DNA of 56,650 nt from an uncultured Porphyromonadaceae bacterium. GTDB taxonomy: Bacteria; Bacteroidota; Bacteroidia; Bacteroidales; Muribaculaceae. The notes below the pieces were generated by a model. The model had not been told where the DNA came from and searched no databases. It was given only the letters and a program-made list of their open reading frames with translations. Below, piece by piece: positions 1 through 9,409 of this stretch (position 1 is the first letter of the stretch; each line of letters opens with the position of its first letter). The position numbers were made by a program, and so were the translations under genes. Location: contig URAU01000017.1 of NCBI GenBank assembly GCA_900545955.1, forward strand, positions 1 through 56,650, written 5' to 3'.

Positions 1-374
1 AAGAGCAATTAACCTACGCTCATTTCCAATAAATTACACTCTTTTCGTAACTTCATATTGCAAATTTAAAGATTTATTGACTGACACCCAAATTTTCTTT
101 GTGGTTTGAGGTCGAATTTTGCACATAAACTTATCAACATACGGTTGGATAAGGCGCCTCTCGATGGCGCGCATGGCTAATTTTTGCTGTTCCAGCCAGG
201 GTAGAAGGAGTTGATAGCCGATGTCGGATGCTCACCGGTTATTTTCATTAACTGTTGTTTGTTTATTTCAACTATTTTGGCTAATTGAATGTTATATTAT
301 CAAACGCCGGGAAAAGGGTTACCGCCTTCAATGTCGGCACGTTTCGAAATTCATGTTTCAAAATATTTTACATT
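1..374. other. Gene-free left end of the window
   Basis: AT-rich sequence upstream of the DUF308 gene. Open frames cross it, but they have no ribosome binding site and no recognisable protein. I see no exact TAnnTTTG box, no strong hairpin and no RNA gene. It probably holds the promoter of the gene at 375 and the end of an unseen neighbour's intergenic region. Confidence 0.4.
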
Positions 375-923
375 ATGAAGACCTTATCGTTAAACTTTTG
401 GGGACAGTCCAAGTATTGGTGGATCGTCCTGTTAGTAGGGATTTTGTTGGTGCTCGGTGGCTTTGCCTACTGGTTCTGGCCCGCTGCAGGGTTTGCTGTA
501 GCATCGCAGATTTTCGGCTGGCTGCTGGTTATGGCCGGTATCGTTCAGCTTTGTGTTTCGGCAGGTGAGAACCGCCCCCGCGGGTGGGGATGGTGGCTTG
601 CCGGTGGTGTTATCGACCTTTTCGTAGGCTTCCTGCTCGTGAGAAGTGTGATTCTTTCTGAAATCGTATTTCCGTATTTCCTTGCCATCGTGTTCATTTT
701 CTGGGGCATTGCATCGATTATCGCTTCGGTAAGCACGCGAGCCAACCGCTACTGGTGGCTTTATCTCATCAATGGTATTCTGCTTCTGATTATCGGTTTC
801 TTCTTCCTTGAGGCCGGTTACGTTCAGAACATGATGATGGTAAGCTTCCTTACCGCTCTTGCATTCATCTACTGGGGCTTTACCGTTGCCATGATGAGCT
901 ACGACATGAAACCCGTAAAGTAA
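375..923 (+). CDS. HdeD/DUF308-family membrane protein
   Basis: A 182-residue very hydrophobic protein with about six membrane segments in three pairs, rich in Trp, Gly and Phe, which is the pattern of the DUF308/HdeD family. In enterobacteria HdeD is an inner-membrane protein linked to acid resistance; the role in Bacteroidales is not established, so no function beyond the family is claimed. The reading frame is open further upstream to 285, but that extension is polar, unlike the family, and the ATG at 375 begins MKTLSLNFWG directly before the first membrane helix, so I chose 375. It stands alone and is followed by a strong hairpin terminator at 963-998 that separates it from the convergent mutB. 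Confidence 0.8.
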   Translation: MKTLSLNFWGQSKYWWIVLLVGILLVLGGFAYWFWPAAGFAVASQIFGWLLVMAGIVQLCVSAGENRPRGWGWWLAGGVIDLFVGFLLVRSVILSEIVFPYFLAIVFIFWGIASIIASVSTRANRYWWLYLINGILLLIIGFFFLEAGYVQNMMMVSFLTALAFIYWGFTVAMMSYDMKPVK

Positions 924-962
924 CTCCGTTCTTCAGCGAATTTCTCCTTCAATAATACATAG

Positions 963-998
963 GAAAGGCGGTGTACCGAACCCGGTACACCGCCTTTC
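963..998. terminator. Bidirectional hairpin terminator
   Basis: Perfect 16-bp stem (963-978 with 983-998) around a 4-base loop, with A tracts on the left arm and T on the right. It lies between the convergent DUF308 gene and mutB and can end both transcripts. Confidence 0.85.
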
Positions 999-1018
999 AT
1001 GTTGGAATTTCAGAATGT

Positions 1019-3166
1019 TCAGGCTTCCTCGGTCTGGGCGTTGAGGATTTCAAGCATCCGGATTGCTGAGACGGGAATGCGTGTGCCGGGTCCGAAAATG
1101 GCCGCTACGCCTGCGCGATAGAGGAAATCGTAGTCCTGTGCAGGAATCACACCGCCGGCTACCACGATGATGTCCTCGCGGCCGAGTTTCTTGAGTTCTT
1201 CGATTACCTGTGGCACGAGAGTCTTGTGGCCTGCGGCAAGGGAGGATACTCCGAGGATGTGAACGTCGTTTTCCACGGCTTGGCGGGCAGCTTCGGCGGG
1301 AGTCTGGAAGAGCGGTCCCATGTCGACGTCGAAACCGCAGTCGGCATAGCCGGTTGCGACAACTTTGGCGCCGCGGTCGTGACCGTCCTGACCCATTTTA
1401 GCCACCATGATACGGGGCTGGCGCCCTTCGCGCTTGGCGAATTCCTCGGTCATCTGCTGTGCGCGGATGAAGTCGGGATCATTTTTGGTTTCTGAAGAAT
1501 ACACTCCTGAGATTGTTCTGATTATTGCTTTGTAACGGCCGACAACCTCCTCGCAGGCGTCGGAAATTTCGCCCAGCGAAGCGCGCAGGCCTGCGGCCTT
1601 CACTGCGAGGTCGAGCAGATTACCTTTCTTGGTGCGAACGCATTCGGTGATGTCGGCCAGAGCCTTGCGTACGGCCTCTTCGTCGCGGCCTTCGCGAAGC
1701 TGCTCGAGACGCGCACACTGCTCGTTGCGCACTTCGGTATTGTCGATTTCGAGGATGTCGATGGGGTCCTCGTGGTCGAGGCGGTATTTGTTGATGCCTA
1801 CGATGGTCTGACGGCCGGAGTCGATGCGGGCCTGCGTGCGTGCGGCCGCTTCCTCGATACGCAGTTTGGGCAGACCGGTCTCGATGGCCTTGGCCATTCC
1901 GCCGAGTTTCTCGATTTCCTGGATATGGGCCCACGCGCGGTGTGCGATCTCGTTGGTGAGCGATTCAACGTAGTAAGAACCGGCCCAGGGGTCGATTTCC
2001 TTGCAGACGTAAGTCTCTTCCTGGATATAGATTTGCGTGTTGCGGGCGATACGGGCCGAGAAATCGGTGGGAAGCGCGATGGCCTCGTCGAGGGCGTTGG
2101 TATGGAGGCTCTGGGTATGGCCGAGGGCGGCGCCCATGGCCTCGATGCAGGTGCGGCCAACGTTGTTGAAGGGATCCTGCTCGGTGAGCGACCATCCGGA
2201 GGTCTGCGAGTGGGTGCGAAGAGCCAGCGATTTGGGGTTCTTCGGGTTGAACTGGCTTACGATCTTGGCCCAGAGCATGCGGGCGGCGCGCATCTTGGCA
2301 ATCTCCATGAAGAAGTTCATGCCGATTGCCCAGAAGAAGCTGAGGCGCGGAGCGAAGGAGTCGATGTCCATACCCGCGTTGACGCCGGCACGGAGGTATT
2401 CCAGGCCGTCGGCGAGGGTATAGGCGAGCTCGATGTCGCAGGTAGCGCCGGCCTCCTGCATGTGGTAGCCGGAAATGGAGATGGAGTTGAACTTCGGCAT
2501 ATTCTGCGAGGTGTACTCGAATATGTCGGCGATGATGCGCATCGAGAATTCAGGCGGGTAGATGTAGGTGTTACGCACCATGAATTCTTTCAGGATGTCG
2601 TTCTGGATGGTACCGGCCATCTCTTCGAGTTTGGCGCCCTGCTCAAGGCCGGCGTTGATGTAGAAGGCGAGTACGGGAAGCACGGCGCCGTTCATTGTCA
2701 TCGACACGGACATTTTGTTAAGGGGGATACCGTCGAAGAGCACCTTCATATCCTCTACCGAGCAGATGCTCACGCCGGCTTTACCTACATCGCCTACTAC
2801 GCGCGGATGGTCTGCATCGTAGCCGCGGTGAGTAGCCAGGTCGAAGGCTACCGAGAGGCCCTTCTGGCCCGACGCGAGGTTGCGGCGGTAGAAGGCGTTG
2901 GATTCGGCGGCGGTAGAGAATCCGGCATATTGGCGGATGGTCCAGGGACGGATGGCGTACATACCGCTGTACGGGCCACGCAGGAAGGGGGGAAGGCCGG
3001 CTACGTAGTCGAGGTGTTCCATCCCTTCGAGATCGGATTTGGTGTAGACGGGTTTCACGGGGATCAGCTCGGGGGTGAGCCAGTCCTCGCCGGCAGCGGC
3101 CGGAGCGGTTGCCGTAGCGCTGAATGCGTCGGCTAAAATATCGATGTTTTTAAAATCGGGTTTCAT
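1019..3166 (-). CDS. mutB: Methylmalonyl-CoA mutase large subunit
   Basis: A 715-residue catalytic subunit of adenosylcobalamin-dependent methylmalonyl-CoA mutase, which interconverts succinyl-CoA and (R)-methylmalonyl-CoA in the succinate-propionate pathway. The N-terminal two thirds is the TIM-barrel substrate domain (for example RPWTIRQYAGFSTAAESNAF near residue 75). The C-terminal flavodoxin-like cobalamin domain carries the B12-binding DxHxxG motif in MGQDGHDRGAKV near residue 600. Length fits the family. It is the second gene of a leftward pair with mutA; only 19 bp separate the two, so they are almost surely one transcript making a heterodimer. No epimerase, MeaB chaperone or decarboxylase gene is in this window. 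Confidence 0.97.
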   Translation of the reverse strand: MKPDFKNIDILADAFSATATAPAAAGEDWLTPELIPVKPVYTKSDLEGMEHLDYVAGLPPFLRGPYSGMYAIRPWTIRQYAGFSTAAESNAFYRRNLASGQKGLSVAFDLATHRGYDADHPRVVGDVGKAGVSICSVEDMKVLFDGIPLNKMSVSMTMNGAVLPVLAFYINAGLEQGAKLEEMAGTIQNDILKEFMVRNTYIYPPEFSMRIIADIFEYTSQNMPKFNSISISGYHMQEAGATCDIELAYTLADGLEYLRAGVNAGMDIDSFAPRLSFFWAIGMNFFMEIAKMRAARMLWAKIVSQFNPKNPKSLALRTHSQTSGWSLTEQDPFNNVGRTCIEAMGAALGHTQSLHTNALDEAIALPTDFSARIARNTQIYIQEETYVCKEIDPWAGSYYVESLTNEIAHRAWAHIQEIEKLGGMAKAIETGLPKLRIEEAAARTQARIDSGRQTIVGINKYRLDHEDPIDILEIDNTEVRNEQCARLEQLREGRDEEAVRKALADITECVRTKKGNLLDLAVKAAGLRASLGEISDACEEVVGRYKAIIRTISGVYSSETKNDPDFIRAQQMTEEFAKREGRQPRIMVAKMGQDGHDRGAKVVATGYADCGFDVDMGPLFQTPAEAARQAVENDVHILGVSSLAAGHKTLVPQVIEELKKLGREDIIVVAGGVIPAQDYDFLYRAGVAAIFGPGTRIPVSAIRMLEILNAQTEEA

Positions 3167-3185
3167 GGCTTATGTTCTGAGCTGA

Positions 3186-5045
3186 TTATTTGAGAAGACG
3201 TGAATTGAACTGCTGGAGAGTCTCGAGCACGTTGCTGCGCACGTGGATGAAGTTCTCGATACCGAGCGCCTTGAGGTCGTCGGTGCAGGCGGGAGCGCCG
3301 GCGACCACAAATTCTGCCTTGCCGTCGAGCAGCTTGTAGGCTTCGGGGGCATAGGTGGCGTATTCGTCGTCGCTCGAGCAGAGCACTACCACGTCGGCTT
3401 TCTTCTCCAGAGCGGCGGCAATACCCTGCTCCACAGTGTCGAAGCCGATGTTGTCGATAATCTCGTAGCCGGCGCAACCGAAGAAGTTGCTGGAGAACTG
3501 TGCGCGGGCCAGACGCATGGCCAGATTGCCGATAGTCAGCATGAACACTTTCGGACGGTTTGCGGCAGCCTCGGTGGCCAGACGCAGTGCCTCGAAGTCG
3601 CTTGCCATACGGGCTGTAGCGAGGGCCTTGGAAGCGTCGCCGTCCTTGGCACATCCGCAGGAGCCTTCCTTAGAGCATCCTTCGGTGCGCTCGATCTTCT
3701 CGGCGGCGAACTCATTGAAATTAGGATACTGGTTGGTGCCGAGAAGAATCTCCTTGCGGCGAGCCATATCCTGATGGCGCTTGGCAGAAGAAGTGTTGAC
3801 CGCCTGCTGCACTTCGCCGGAATTTACACAGGCAGTGAAACCTCCCTTGGCGTCGATGTCGAGGAAGAGTTTCCAGGCCTCTGCGGCTATTGATACCGTG
3901 AGCGTCTCTACGTAGTAGGAGCCGCCGGCAGGATCGACAACCTTGTCGAGATGGCTCTCTTCCTTGAGCAGAAGCTGCTGGTTGCGGGCAATGCGCTCCG
4001 AGAATTCGTCGGGAGTTTTATAGGGGGTGTCGAACGGTGTCACGGTGATGGAGTCCACGCCTGCAAGAGCGGCCGACATTGCCTCTGTCTGGCTGCGGAG
4101 CAGATTTACATGGGCGTCGTAGATGGTCTGGTTGAATGTCGAAGTGAGTGCGTGAGCCACCATGCGGGCCGATTCCTTCGAACCGTCGTATTTCTCCACA
4201 ATCTGAGCCCACAGCATACGGGCCGCGCGGAATTTGGCCAGCTCCATGAAGTAGTTGCTGGAGATGCCCATGTTGAACTTTATGCGGTCGGCGACTTCCG
4301 TGGCGCTTACGCCGGCATCGGTGAGGAGTGTAAGCCATTCGGCACCCCAGGCCAGGGCGAAGCCCAGTTCCTGGAAGATATACGCTCCGGAGTTGCAGAA
4401 TATTACGGAGTCGACGGCAAGACAGCGGAGACCCTTTACGGGAGCGCAGATCGAGAGCATCAGTTTGGCGTCGGCTACCACCTGGTCCTTGTCGATTTCG
4501 GCACCGTGGCGGAACGCGCGCTTATAGGGATTGAAGTCAATCGAGCCGTGGAACGAGTCCTCGGCATTGTTTGCTTTCAGATAGTCGACGAGCAGGCGGG
4601 CGAGAGCCGAAGCCTTCGTGGGGCAGCAGGTGAAGTTCACCTCCACAGCCTTCAGGTCGATGCCGTTGAGCAGAGTGGCGATAGCCTCGGCCGATGGCTC
4701 CTTAACCTTGAAGCCGAGCGAGTTTACACCCTTCTGGAGCACGTCGAGAGCCGCTTTGTTGGCCTCGGCGGGGTCGGTGGCCAGGATTTCCTGACGTGTG
4801 AGCCAATTGTTGTTGTCGCGGGTGCCGCGAACGTAGGGGAATTCGCCCGGAAGCGAGTCGGTAGTTTTGAGGTCGGCGATGTCGTCGCGACGATACATCG
4901 GTTGCACATTGAAACCTTCGTTGGTGCGCCATACGAGTTTCTTCTCGAAGGGCACACCTTTCAGGTCGGCATCCACCTTGGCACGCCACGTGTCGTAGCT
5001 TACAGGCGGAAACTGCGTGAACAGTTTTTCTTTATTGTCTGCCAT
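3186..5045 (-). CDS. mutA: Methylmalonyl-CoA mutase small subunit
   Basis: A 619-residue homologue of the large subunit that pairs with MutB. The TIM-barrel part is conserved, including KFRAARMLWAQIVEKY, but the C-terminal domain has no DxHxxG cobalamin motif (FMLTIGNLAMRLARAQFSSN sits there), which is normal for the non-catalytic MutA. An unusual Cys-rich insert, CSKEGSCGCAKDGDA, lies at about residues 465-480 in the linker. The start MADNKEKLFTQFPP is chosen: the frame is open to 5144 but the extra residues are unlike the family. A weak promoter (-7 like TAAATTCG on the minus strand at 5152-5159) lies about 100 bp upstream. Confidence 0.96.
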   Translation of the reverse strand: MADNKEKLFTQFPPVSYDTWRAKVDADLKGVPFEKKLVWRTNEGFNVQPMYRRDDIADLKTTDSLPGEFPYVRGTRDNNNWLTRQEILATDPAEANKAALDVLQKGVNSLGFKVKEPSAEAIATLLNGIDLKAVEVNFTCCPTKASALARLLVDYLKANNAEDSFHGSIDFNPYKRAFRHGAEIDKDQVVADAKLMLSICAPVKGLRCLAVDSVIFCNSGAYIFQELGFALAWGAEWLTLLTDAGVSATEVADRIKFNMGISSNYFMELAKFRAARMLWAQIVEKYDGSKESARMVAHALTSTFNQTIYDAHVNLLRSQTEAMSAALAGVDSITVTPFDTPYKTPDEFSERIARNQQLLLKEESHLDKVVDPAGGSYYVETLTVSIAAEAWKLFLDIDAKGGFTACVNSGEVQQAVNTSSAKRHQDMARRKEILLGTNQYPNFNEFAAEKIERTEGCSKEGSCGCAKDGDASKALATARMASDFEALRLATEAAANRPKVFMLTIGNLAMRLARAQFSSNFFGCAGYEIIDNIGFDTVEQGIAAALEKKADVVVLCSSDDEYATYAPEAYKLLDGKAEFVVAGAPACTDDLKALGIENFIHVRSNVLETLQQFNSRLLK

Positions 5046-5209
5046 GTTTTTAAAAGGAATATGTGTTTGGGTTTTACGTTTTTTATGGTATTGATATGTA
5101 ATAATGCCGTGGGCTGCCGGAAAAATGCGGACATACGCCCTCATGCGATGGCGAATTTACGAAAAACTTGTGGAATAGCCTGCAAATCCCCTGGAAAAAT
5201 AGTGCGGAT

Positions 5210-6529
5210 TTATTCGGCTCCGGCGGTAATGGTGAAATCAACCATGTTGAAATGGATTTTGCCAAACCTCATCAGTGATTTCACGCCGAGATTGCATTCG
5301 TAATCGGCGGCAAGTGGATTGGCGCCGGGATTGACTGTAATTTCCGGCACTGAAACGGTGCTCCCTCCCAATGTGATACTGACATCAGAGAGATTATATG
5401 CGTCGGATATATGCACTCCGCCGATACCCGCCATCCTGACGGTTTCAGGTGTTGAGTTGGCAAGAACATATTCCTTATTCTTCTCAAAGAACTCGCCATT
5501 CAACGAACCGAAAGAGGCATCGCCGGTATCAATACAGATCCACATCGGATTGTCGTGGATGATACCCTTGGTTGTCAGATTCATCTGCGGCGAGAAGTTC
5601 ATGTTCGGACGCGCATCGCTTTTTTCAGGAGCGATTGCCGGAACGGTAATTTCTCTGGTCGCAAAGTCGATGGTCAGATCTTTCAGCTGAAGCATAAGCT
5701 CGCTTCCGACAACTAAGCCCAGGCAGTCCATGTATCGGTTGGCTTCCTCGTTGTCTACAGCAAAATCCACAATTACAAAAGGCACATCCGAAACCGTGAT
5801 ATTCCCGAGCCTGATTTCTTTTGCAATGGCATATTGTGTAGTCTGACGGCCTATGCCCATTACGTTATTGTAGGCTTCAAGAGGAATTAAATTCAACTTG
5901 CGTGCCAGAGAATCAGAAATTATGTTGACTCCTGCGCCAGTATCAAAAGCGATTTCGGCTTTAATCCCATTGACCGAGCTGTTGTCAAGCATCATAAGCA
6001 CTGAGTTTTTCTCCGGGTTGCCTACGGGAGTGATGCTGAACGGAATTGCCCCTTGAATTCCGGCAATGGAAATGGAATAGGGCCTGTAGGCCGAGAGGGC
6101 TTTATATCGGTCGATATAAAGTTGCATGCCTTCTACAGCCGCAGAATCAAGATATTGCTTTGTAGCGTCAACCACGGAGGTTAAAACCGAAGCAGCCTTG
6201 CTGTTTTCCCCGACTTTGCTGTAATCCATAGAAAGCATTACCGCAGAGTTGAGGAGATTGCTCAGATCCAGGCTGGCGGAGTGGTTGTTGAGCAAATCCT
6301 CGAACGCGGGAATCGACACATCCGGCCGGTTAAGTCGGTTGCCTAAAAGCCCGCGCGAGAGAACCTCAAGAAACGGGTTGATGGAGTCTTTTGGCGCTTC
6401 GTTATAAATGGAGTCTAATGCAAACCAATCGCTCGTGTTCATCGCGTGGGCGATACGCTCGTCGGTCGATTGGGCTGTACACACCAACCCGAAGAATGTG
6501 ATTGCGGCGGAGAGTAGGGTCTTTCGCAT
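5210..6529 (-). CDS. Secreted two-lobed retropepsin-like aspartic protease
   Basis: A 439-residue protein with a signal peptide (MRKTLLSAAITFFGLVCTAQ), a helical region to about residue 140, and then two related beta domains. Each domain has a catalytic-type triad: FDTGAG at residues 195-200 and IDTGDAS at 333-339. Each is followed by a hydrophobic-Gly segment (GLVVGSELM and NLGVKSLM). Two DTG lobes in one chain suggest an intramolecular pseudo-dimer, as in pepsin, built from retropepsin-like units. Substrate is unknown; export to periplasm or surface is inferred. The start at 6529 is supported by a TAACTTTG box on the minus strand at 6554-6561: the next upstream ATG (6556) would lie inside that box. 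Confidence 0.8.
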   Translation of the reverse strand: MRKTLLSAAITFFGLVCTAQSTDERIAHAMNTSDWFALDSIYNEAPKDSINPFLEVLSRGLLGNRLNRPDVSIPAFEDLLNNHSASLDLSNLLNSAVMLSMDYSKVGENSKAASVLTSVVDATKQYLDSAAVEGMQLYIDRYKALSAYRPYSISIAGIQGAIPFSITPVGNPEKNSVLMMLDNSSVNGIKAEIAFDTGAGVNIISDSLARKLNLIPLEAYNNVMGIGRQTTQYAIAKEIRLGNITVSDVPFVIVDFAVDNEEANRYMDCLGLVVGSELMLQLKDLTIDFATREITVPAIAPEKSDARPNMNFSPQMNLTTKGIIHDNPMWICIDTGDASFGSLNGEFFEKNKEYVLANSTPETVRMAGIGGVHISDAYNLSDVSITLGGSTVSVPEITVNPGANPLAADYECNLGVKSLMRFGKIHFNMVDFTITAGAE

Positions 6530-6553
6530 AGTTGCATGTATTTCTGGTTTCCC

Positions 6554-6561
6554 CAAAGTTA
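6554..6561 (-). promoter_or_regulatory. -7 box of the aspartic protease gene
   Basis: TAACTTTG on the minus strand matches the Bacteroidetes -7 consensus TAnnTTTG. It lies 25 bp before the chosen ATG. No clear -33 TTTG was seen at the usual 19-21 bp. Confidence 0.5.
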
Positions 6562-6717
6562 AACATTATTTGCGGAACTATGGCTGACAAGCCAATAAAA
6601 GACTACAAGAACTTTATGCTTTTCCTATGGTTGACAAATGCGGGTAAGTAATTTGACTTGAGGGCTACAGAAAGAAGTGGAAGCCGATGGACAGGTGGAC
6701 GCCATTCCCGATGGGGT

Positions 6718-7842
6718 TTAGCGCTTGAGGAGAAGGATTACTTTGACGGCGAGGTCGAAGAGGATGATTTTGGCGTTGCCGTTGGCGGCGACGTCGGTGC
6801 GCGCTGAGGCGAACTGGCTCAGCAGCGACTCTACGTTGCGCTCGTTGATGAAAGGGGAGAAGCGGCTGCTGAACTGCGCCTCGGCGGCGTTGAGGTAGAC
6901 GAGCTGGGGCACGCGCATGTTGTTGATGAAATTCTCGCGCATCATGCGCTCGCAGTAGGCGAGGAAGCGGATTTCGGCCTCACGGCCCAGACCTGCCACA
7001 TCGACCGACCATTTGCGCAGGTCGGCCACGCGACGCTGATAGGCCGAGCGCATCAGCCGGGTGAACAGTTCGAGGAACTGCGCCGATTCGCCCGAGGCGG
7101 AAATCTGAGCCACGGCGCGGGTGATGCTCCCCTCGGCAAGGTGGGCTATGGCCAGTGAGTCGGCGGGGGCGACGTCATGATTACGCACCAGATAATCGGC
7201 CACGACATCGTCGGGGAGTCGCTTTATTTCCACACGTTGCATGCGTGAATATACCGTGGGGAGAATTGCGCCCGGATTGTCGGAAGTAAAGATGAGCAGA
7301 GAGTCGGGGAAGGGTTCCTCAATGAGTTTCAGAAGCTTGTTGGCACAGTCGGGCTGCATGCGTTCGGGAAGCCACTGCAGGAGAATTTTGAATCGCGTGG
7401 AATAGCTCGTGCGCGAGAATTTTCTGATTACCGCCAATCCCTCGGCCGAGTAAATCACCGGCTGCCCGTTGGGATTGTCGAGCAGCTGGAGCCAGCGCTC
7501 GAAATTCATGTATGGATTCTCCTGGAGCAGGCTGTGCCACTCTGCGATATAGTCGTCGCTTACCGTATCCGAGCCAGAGCCACCTTTCAGCACCGGGAAG
7601 GAGAAATAAGTATCGGCGTGGTTGAATGTGGCATGCTGGCGGCAGGCCGGGCAGACGCCGCACGAATCGCCCCCGCTGCGGTTCTCGCAATGGATATACT
7701 GCGCCAACGCCCTGGCCAGAGCGAACTTGCCCACTCCCTGAGGCCCTTCGAGCACGAGGGCGTGGGGTAGGCGGTTGTTGTCGACCATCGAGCGGAGGCG
7801 CTCTTTGACCGACTCATGGCCGGGTATGTCGGAGAACTTCAT
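6718..7842 (-). CDS. holB: DNA polymerase III delta' subunit
   Basis: A 374-residue clamp-loader protein. It shows the AAA+ P-loop GPQGVGKF (residues 33-40), the zinc module Cys52, Cys61, Cys64, Cys67 (spacing C-x8-C-x2-C-x2-C) typical of delta'/gamma, and the PDCANKLLKLIEEP segment seen in delta' proteins. Delta' works with delta and tau/gamma to open and load the sliding clamp in the cytoplasm. It follows the TPR gene by 41 bp and is the last gene of the leftward glnS-TPR-holB run. No hairpin terminator is evident just after it. Confidence 0.93.
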   Translation of the reverse strand: MKFSDIPGHESVKERLRSMVDNNRLPHALVLEGPQGVGKFALARALAQYIHCENRSGGDSCGVCPACRQHATFNHADTYFSFPVLKGGSGSDTVSDDYIAEWHSLLQENPYMNFERWLQLLDNPNGQPVIYSAEGLAVIRKFSRTSYSTRFKILLQWLPERMQPDCANKLLKLIEEPFPDSLLIFTSDNPGAILPTVYSRMQRVEIKRLPDDVVADYLVRNHDVAPADSLAIAHLAEGSITRAVAQISASGESAQFLELFTRLMRSAYQRRVADLRKWSVDVAGLGREAEIRFLAYCERMMRENFINNMRVPQLVYLNAAEAQFSSRFSPFINERNVESLLSQFASARTDVAANGNAKIILFDLAVKVILLLKR

Positions 7843-7883
7843 GGCGTGGGACGAAAGAGATTAAATAAACGGGCACGTAGCCG

Positions 7884-9371
7884 TCAGCTTACCCCAATCT
7901 GGAAGCAGACAGGGTCGAAATCCGGCTGCCCGATTACCGGAGACTTTTCGGAGGCGAGCTTGCGGATGAACGAGAGCGTTACCTGAATCCCTTTCCATCG
8001 GATGTGGTCGTCGATTGATTCAGGCGTAGGAGGCTGGGCGAGCAGCAGCGAGCAGATGCGTTCGGCCGAGTCATATTCGCGGGTCATGAGATATGAGGCG
8101 GCCAGCAGCAGATAAGCCATTGTGGAGAGGTCGAACGATTCCCCGGGAGCGAGTTTGCCTGGAGTGCAGCAGTCGGTGAACACGTCGATATAGCGCTCGA
8201 ACTGCCGCGAGCGGTAGAGCGTAAGGAGGTAGAACTCCATCCCCTCGCGCAGGCCGTGACGCGCGTTGTACCATCCGAGCAGCTGCGACGCGCCGAGATG
8301 ATACCCGTCGGAGTCAATCTGTCCGGCCATATCGATCCACGGCCGCTCCGAAGCGCCGTTGGCCTGGTCGAACAGCAGGAAAAACCTGTCCGGATCGGCC
8401 GGGTGCAGCCGCATTACGTCCAGAAGCGTGTAAGCGTTCGCCTTGTCGGCCTTCATAAACGCTTCAAGCACTTCGAGGGCCGCCGCGTTATTTCCCTTGC
8501 GGGCATACGCGTCGGCCAGGCCCTTTACTGCGATGGAGTTGACCGGGTTGTCGGTGAGCACGTCGCGCAGAATTGCGATTGCGCTGTCGATTGCCTTGAT
8601 GTCTACGCGCTCCTCTCTGGAGTCGGGCGCAGGGATAAGGCAAATAGCTTTCATGAGCCGGGCTCGCTCCGAAAGCGGGTCGAGTGCCAGAGCGTAGTCC
8701 ACGGCCGCCAGAGCTTCGTCGCGGTGTCCGAGTGCCATTTCCGATTTAGAGAGAAGTACCCAGTTGTCGGCCATGAACGGTTCGCGTGTGGTGAGGTCCT
8801 CGGCGATGTCGCGGGCGAGAGAATGAAACCGTTCGTCGGAATAGAAAGCTTCTGCAGCCTCGTAGAACAGGGCGTTGGGGTCCTCGGCCTTCTCGGCGAT
8901 AATGTTGAGATTCTGGGCGAGCAGGTCGAGACGGTCGAGGTCGCGCAGCATGTCGACGATGCGGATTACTCCCTCGCAGGGGAGGGTGAAATCCGTGGAG
9001 AGAATACGCGAAAGGCCCTCCTCCGGATTGCCGTCGGGGTAAGAGTCGAGCGAGAGCCCCAGCACCTGCCAGAGCGCAGAGTCGCGACGCCCCTTGCGGA
9101 GAAACATCTGGCGGGCGGCATCCTCGTTGACGGCGGAGAGAAAGAACGCCTTCCGCTCGTCAAGGAAATCGCTGCCCGGATAAAGACGTGCGCCGGTGAG
9201 CAGCACATAGAGCTGCGTCATCTCGTCGCCCTCGTCCTGGGCGTAGTCGTATATGTCGAGGAGTTCGTCCTCGTCGTAAAACTCCGAGGCGTCGTTGGCG
9301 AGAACCCCTTTGCGAAAGCGCTCGTAGAGCTCTTTCATGTATTGTTCGTCAGATTGCTGGCCGTCGAGCAT
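7884..9371 (-). CDS. Tetratricopeptide-repeat protein
   Basis: A 495-residue, acidic, all-helical protein without signal peptide or membrane segment. Degenerate TPR units are visible, for example ADNWVLLSKSEMALGHRDEA followed by LAAVDYALALDPLSERARLM, around residues 195-240, and again near 285-320. Function is not recognisable; TPR proteins act as protein-binding scaffolds. It lies between glnS (38-bp gap) and holB (41-bp gap) on the same strand, so it is probably co-transcribed with these two housekeeping genes. The N terminus begins MLDGQQSDEQYMKELYERFR; the ATG at 9371 is the first in the frame. Confidence 0.75.
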   Translation of the reverse strand: MLDGQQSDEQYMKELYERFRKGVLANDASEFYDEDELLDIYDYAQDEGDEMTQLYVLLTGARLYPGSDFLDERKAFFLSAVNEDAARQMFLRKGRRDSALWQVLGLSLDSYPDGNPEEGLSRILSTDFTLPCEGVIRIVDMLRDLDRLDLLAQNLNIIAEKAEDPNALFYEAAEAFYSDERFHSLARDIAEDLTTREPFMADNWVLLSKSEMALGHRDEALAAVDYALALDPLSERARLMKAICLIPAPDSREERVDIKAIDSAIAILRDVLTDNPVNSIAVKGLADAYARKGNNAAALEVLEAFMKADKANAYTLLDVMRLHPADPDRFFLLFDQANGASERPWIDMAGQIDSDGYHLGASQLLGWYNARHGLREGMEFYLLTLYRSRQFERYIDVFTDCCTPGKLAPGESFDLSTMAYLLLAASYLMTREYDSAERICSLLLAQPPTPESIDDHIRWKGIQVTLSFIRKLASEKSPVIGQPDFDPVCFQIGVS

Positions 9372-9409
9372 AGATGATATTAAAGGTATTCGCGGGCGCA
9401 GGGAGGGGT

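Noticed and set aside
221..568. 115-codon plus-strand frame overlapping the DUF308 start
   Set aside because: Overlaps the DUF308 gene in another frame and has no family-like sequence.
1772..3136. 454-codon plus-strand frame opposite mutB
   Set aside because: Antisense to a certain gene with all motifs intact; no start signals and His/Val/Gly-rich composition typical of mirror frames.
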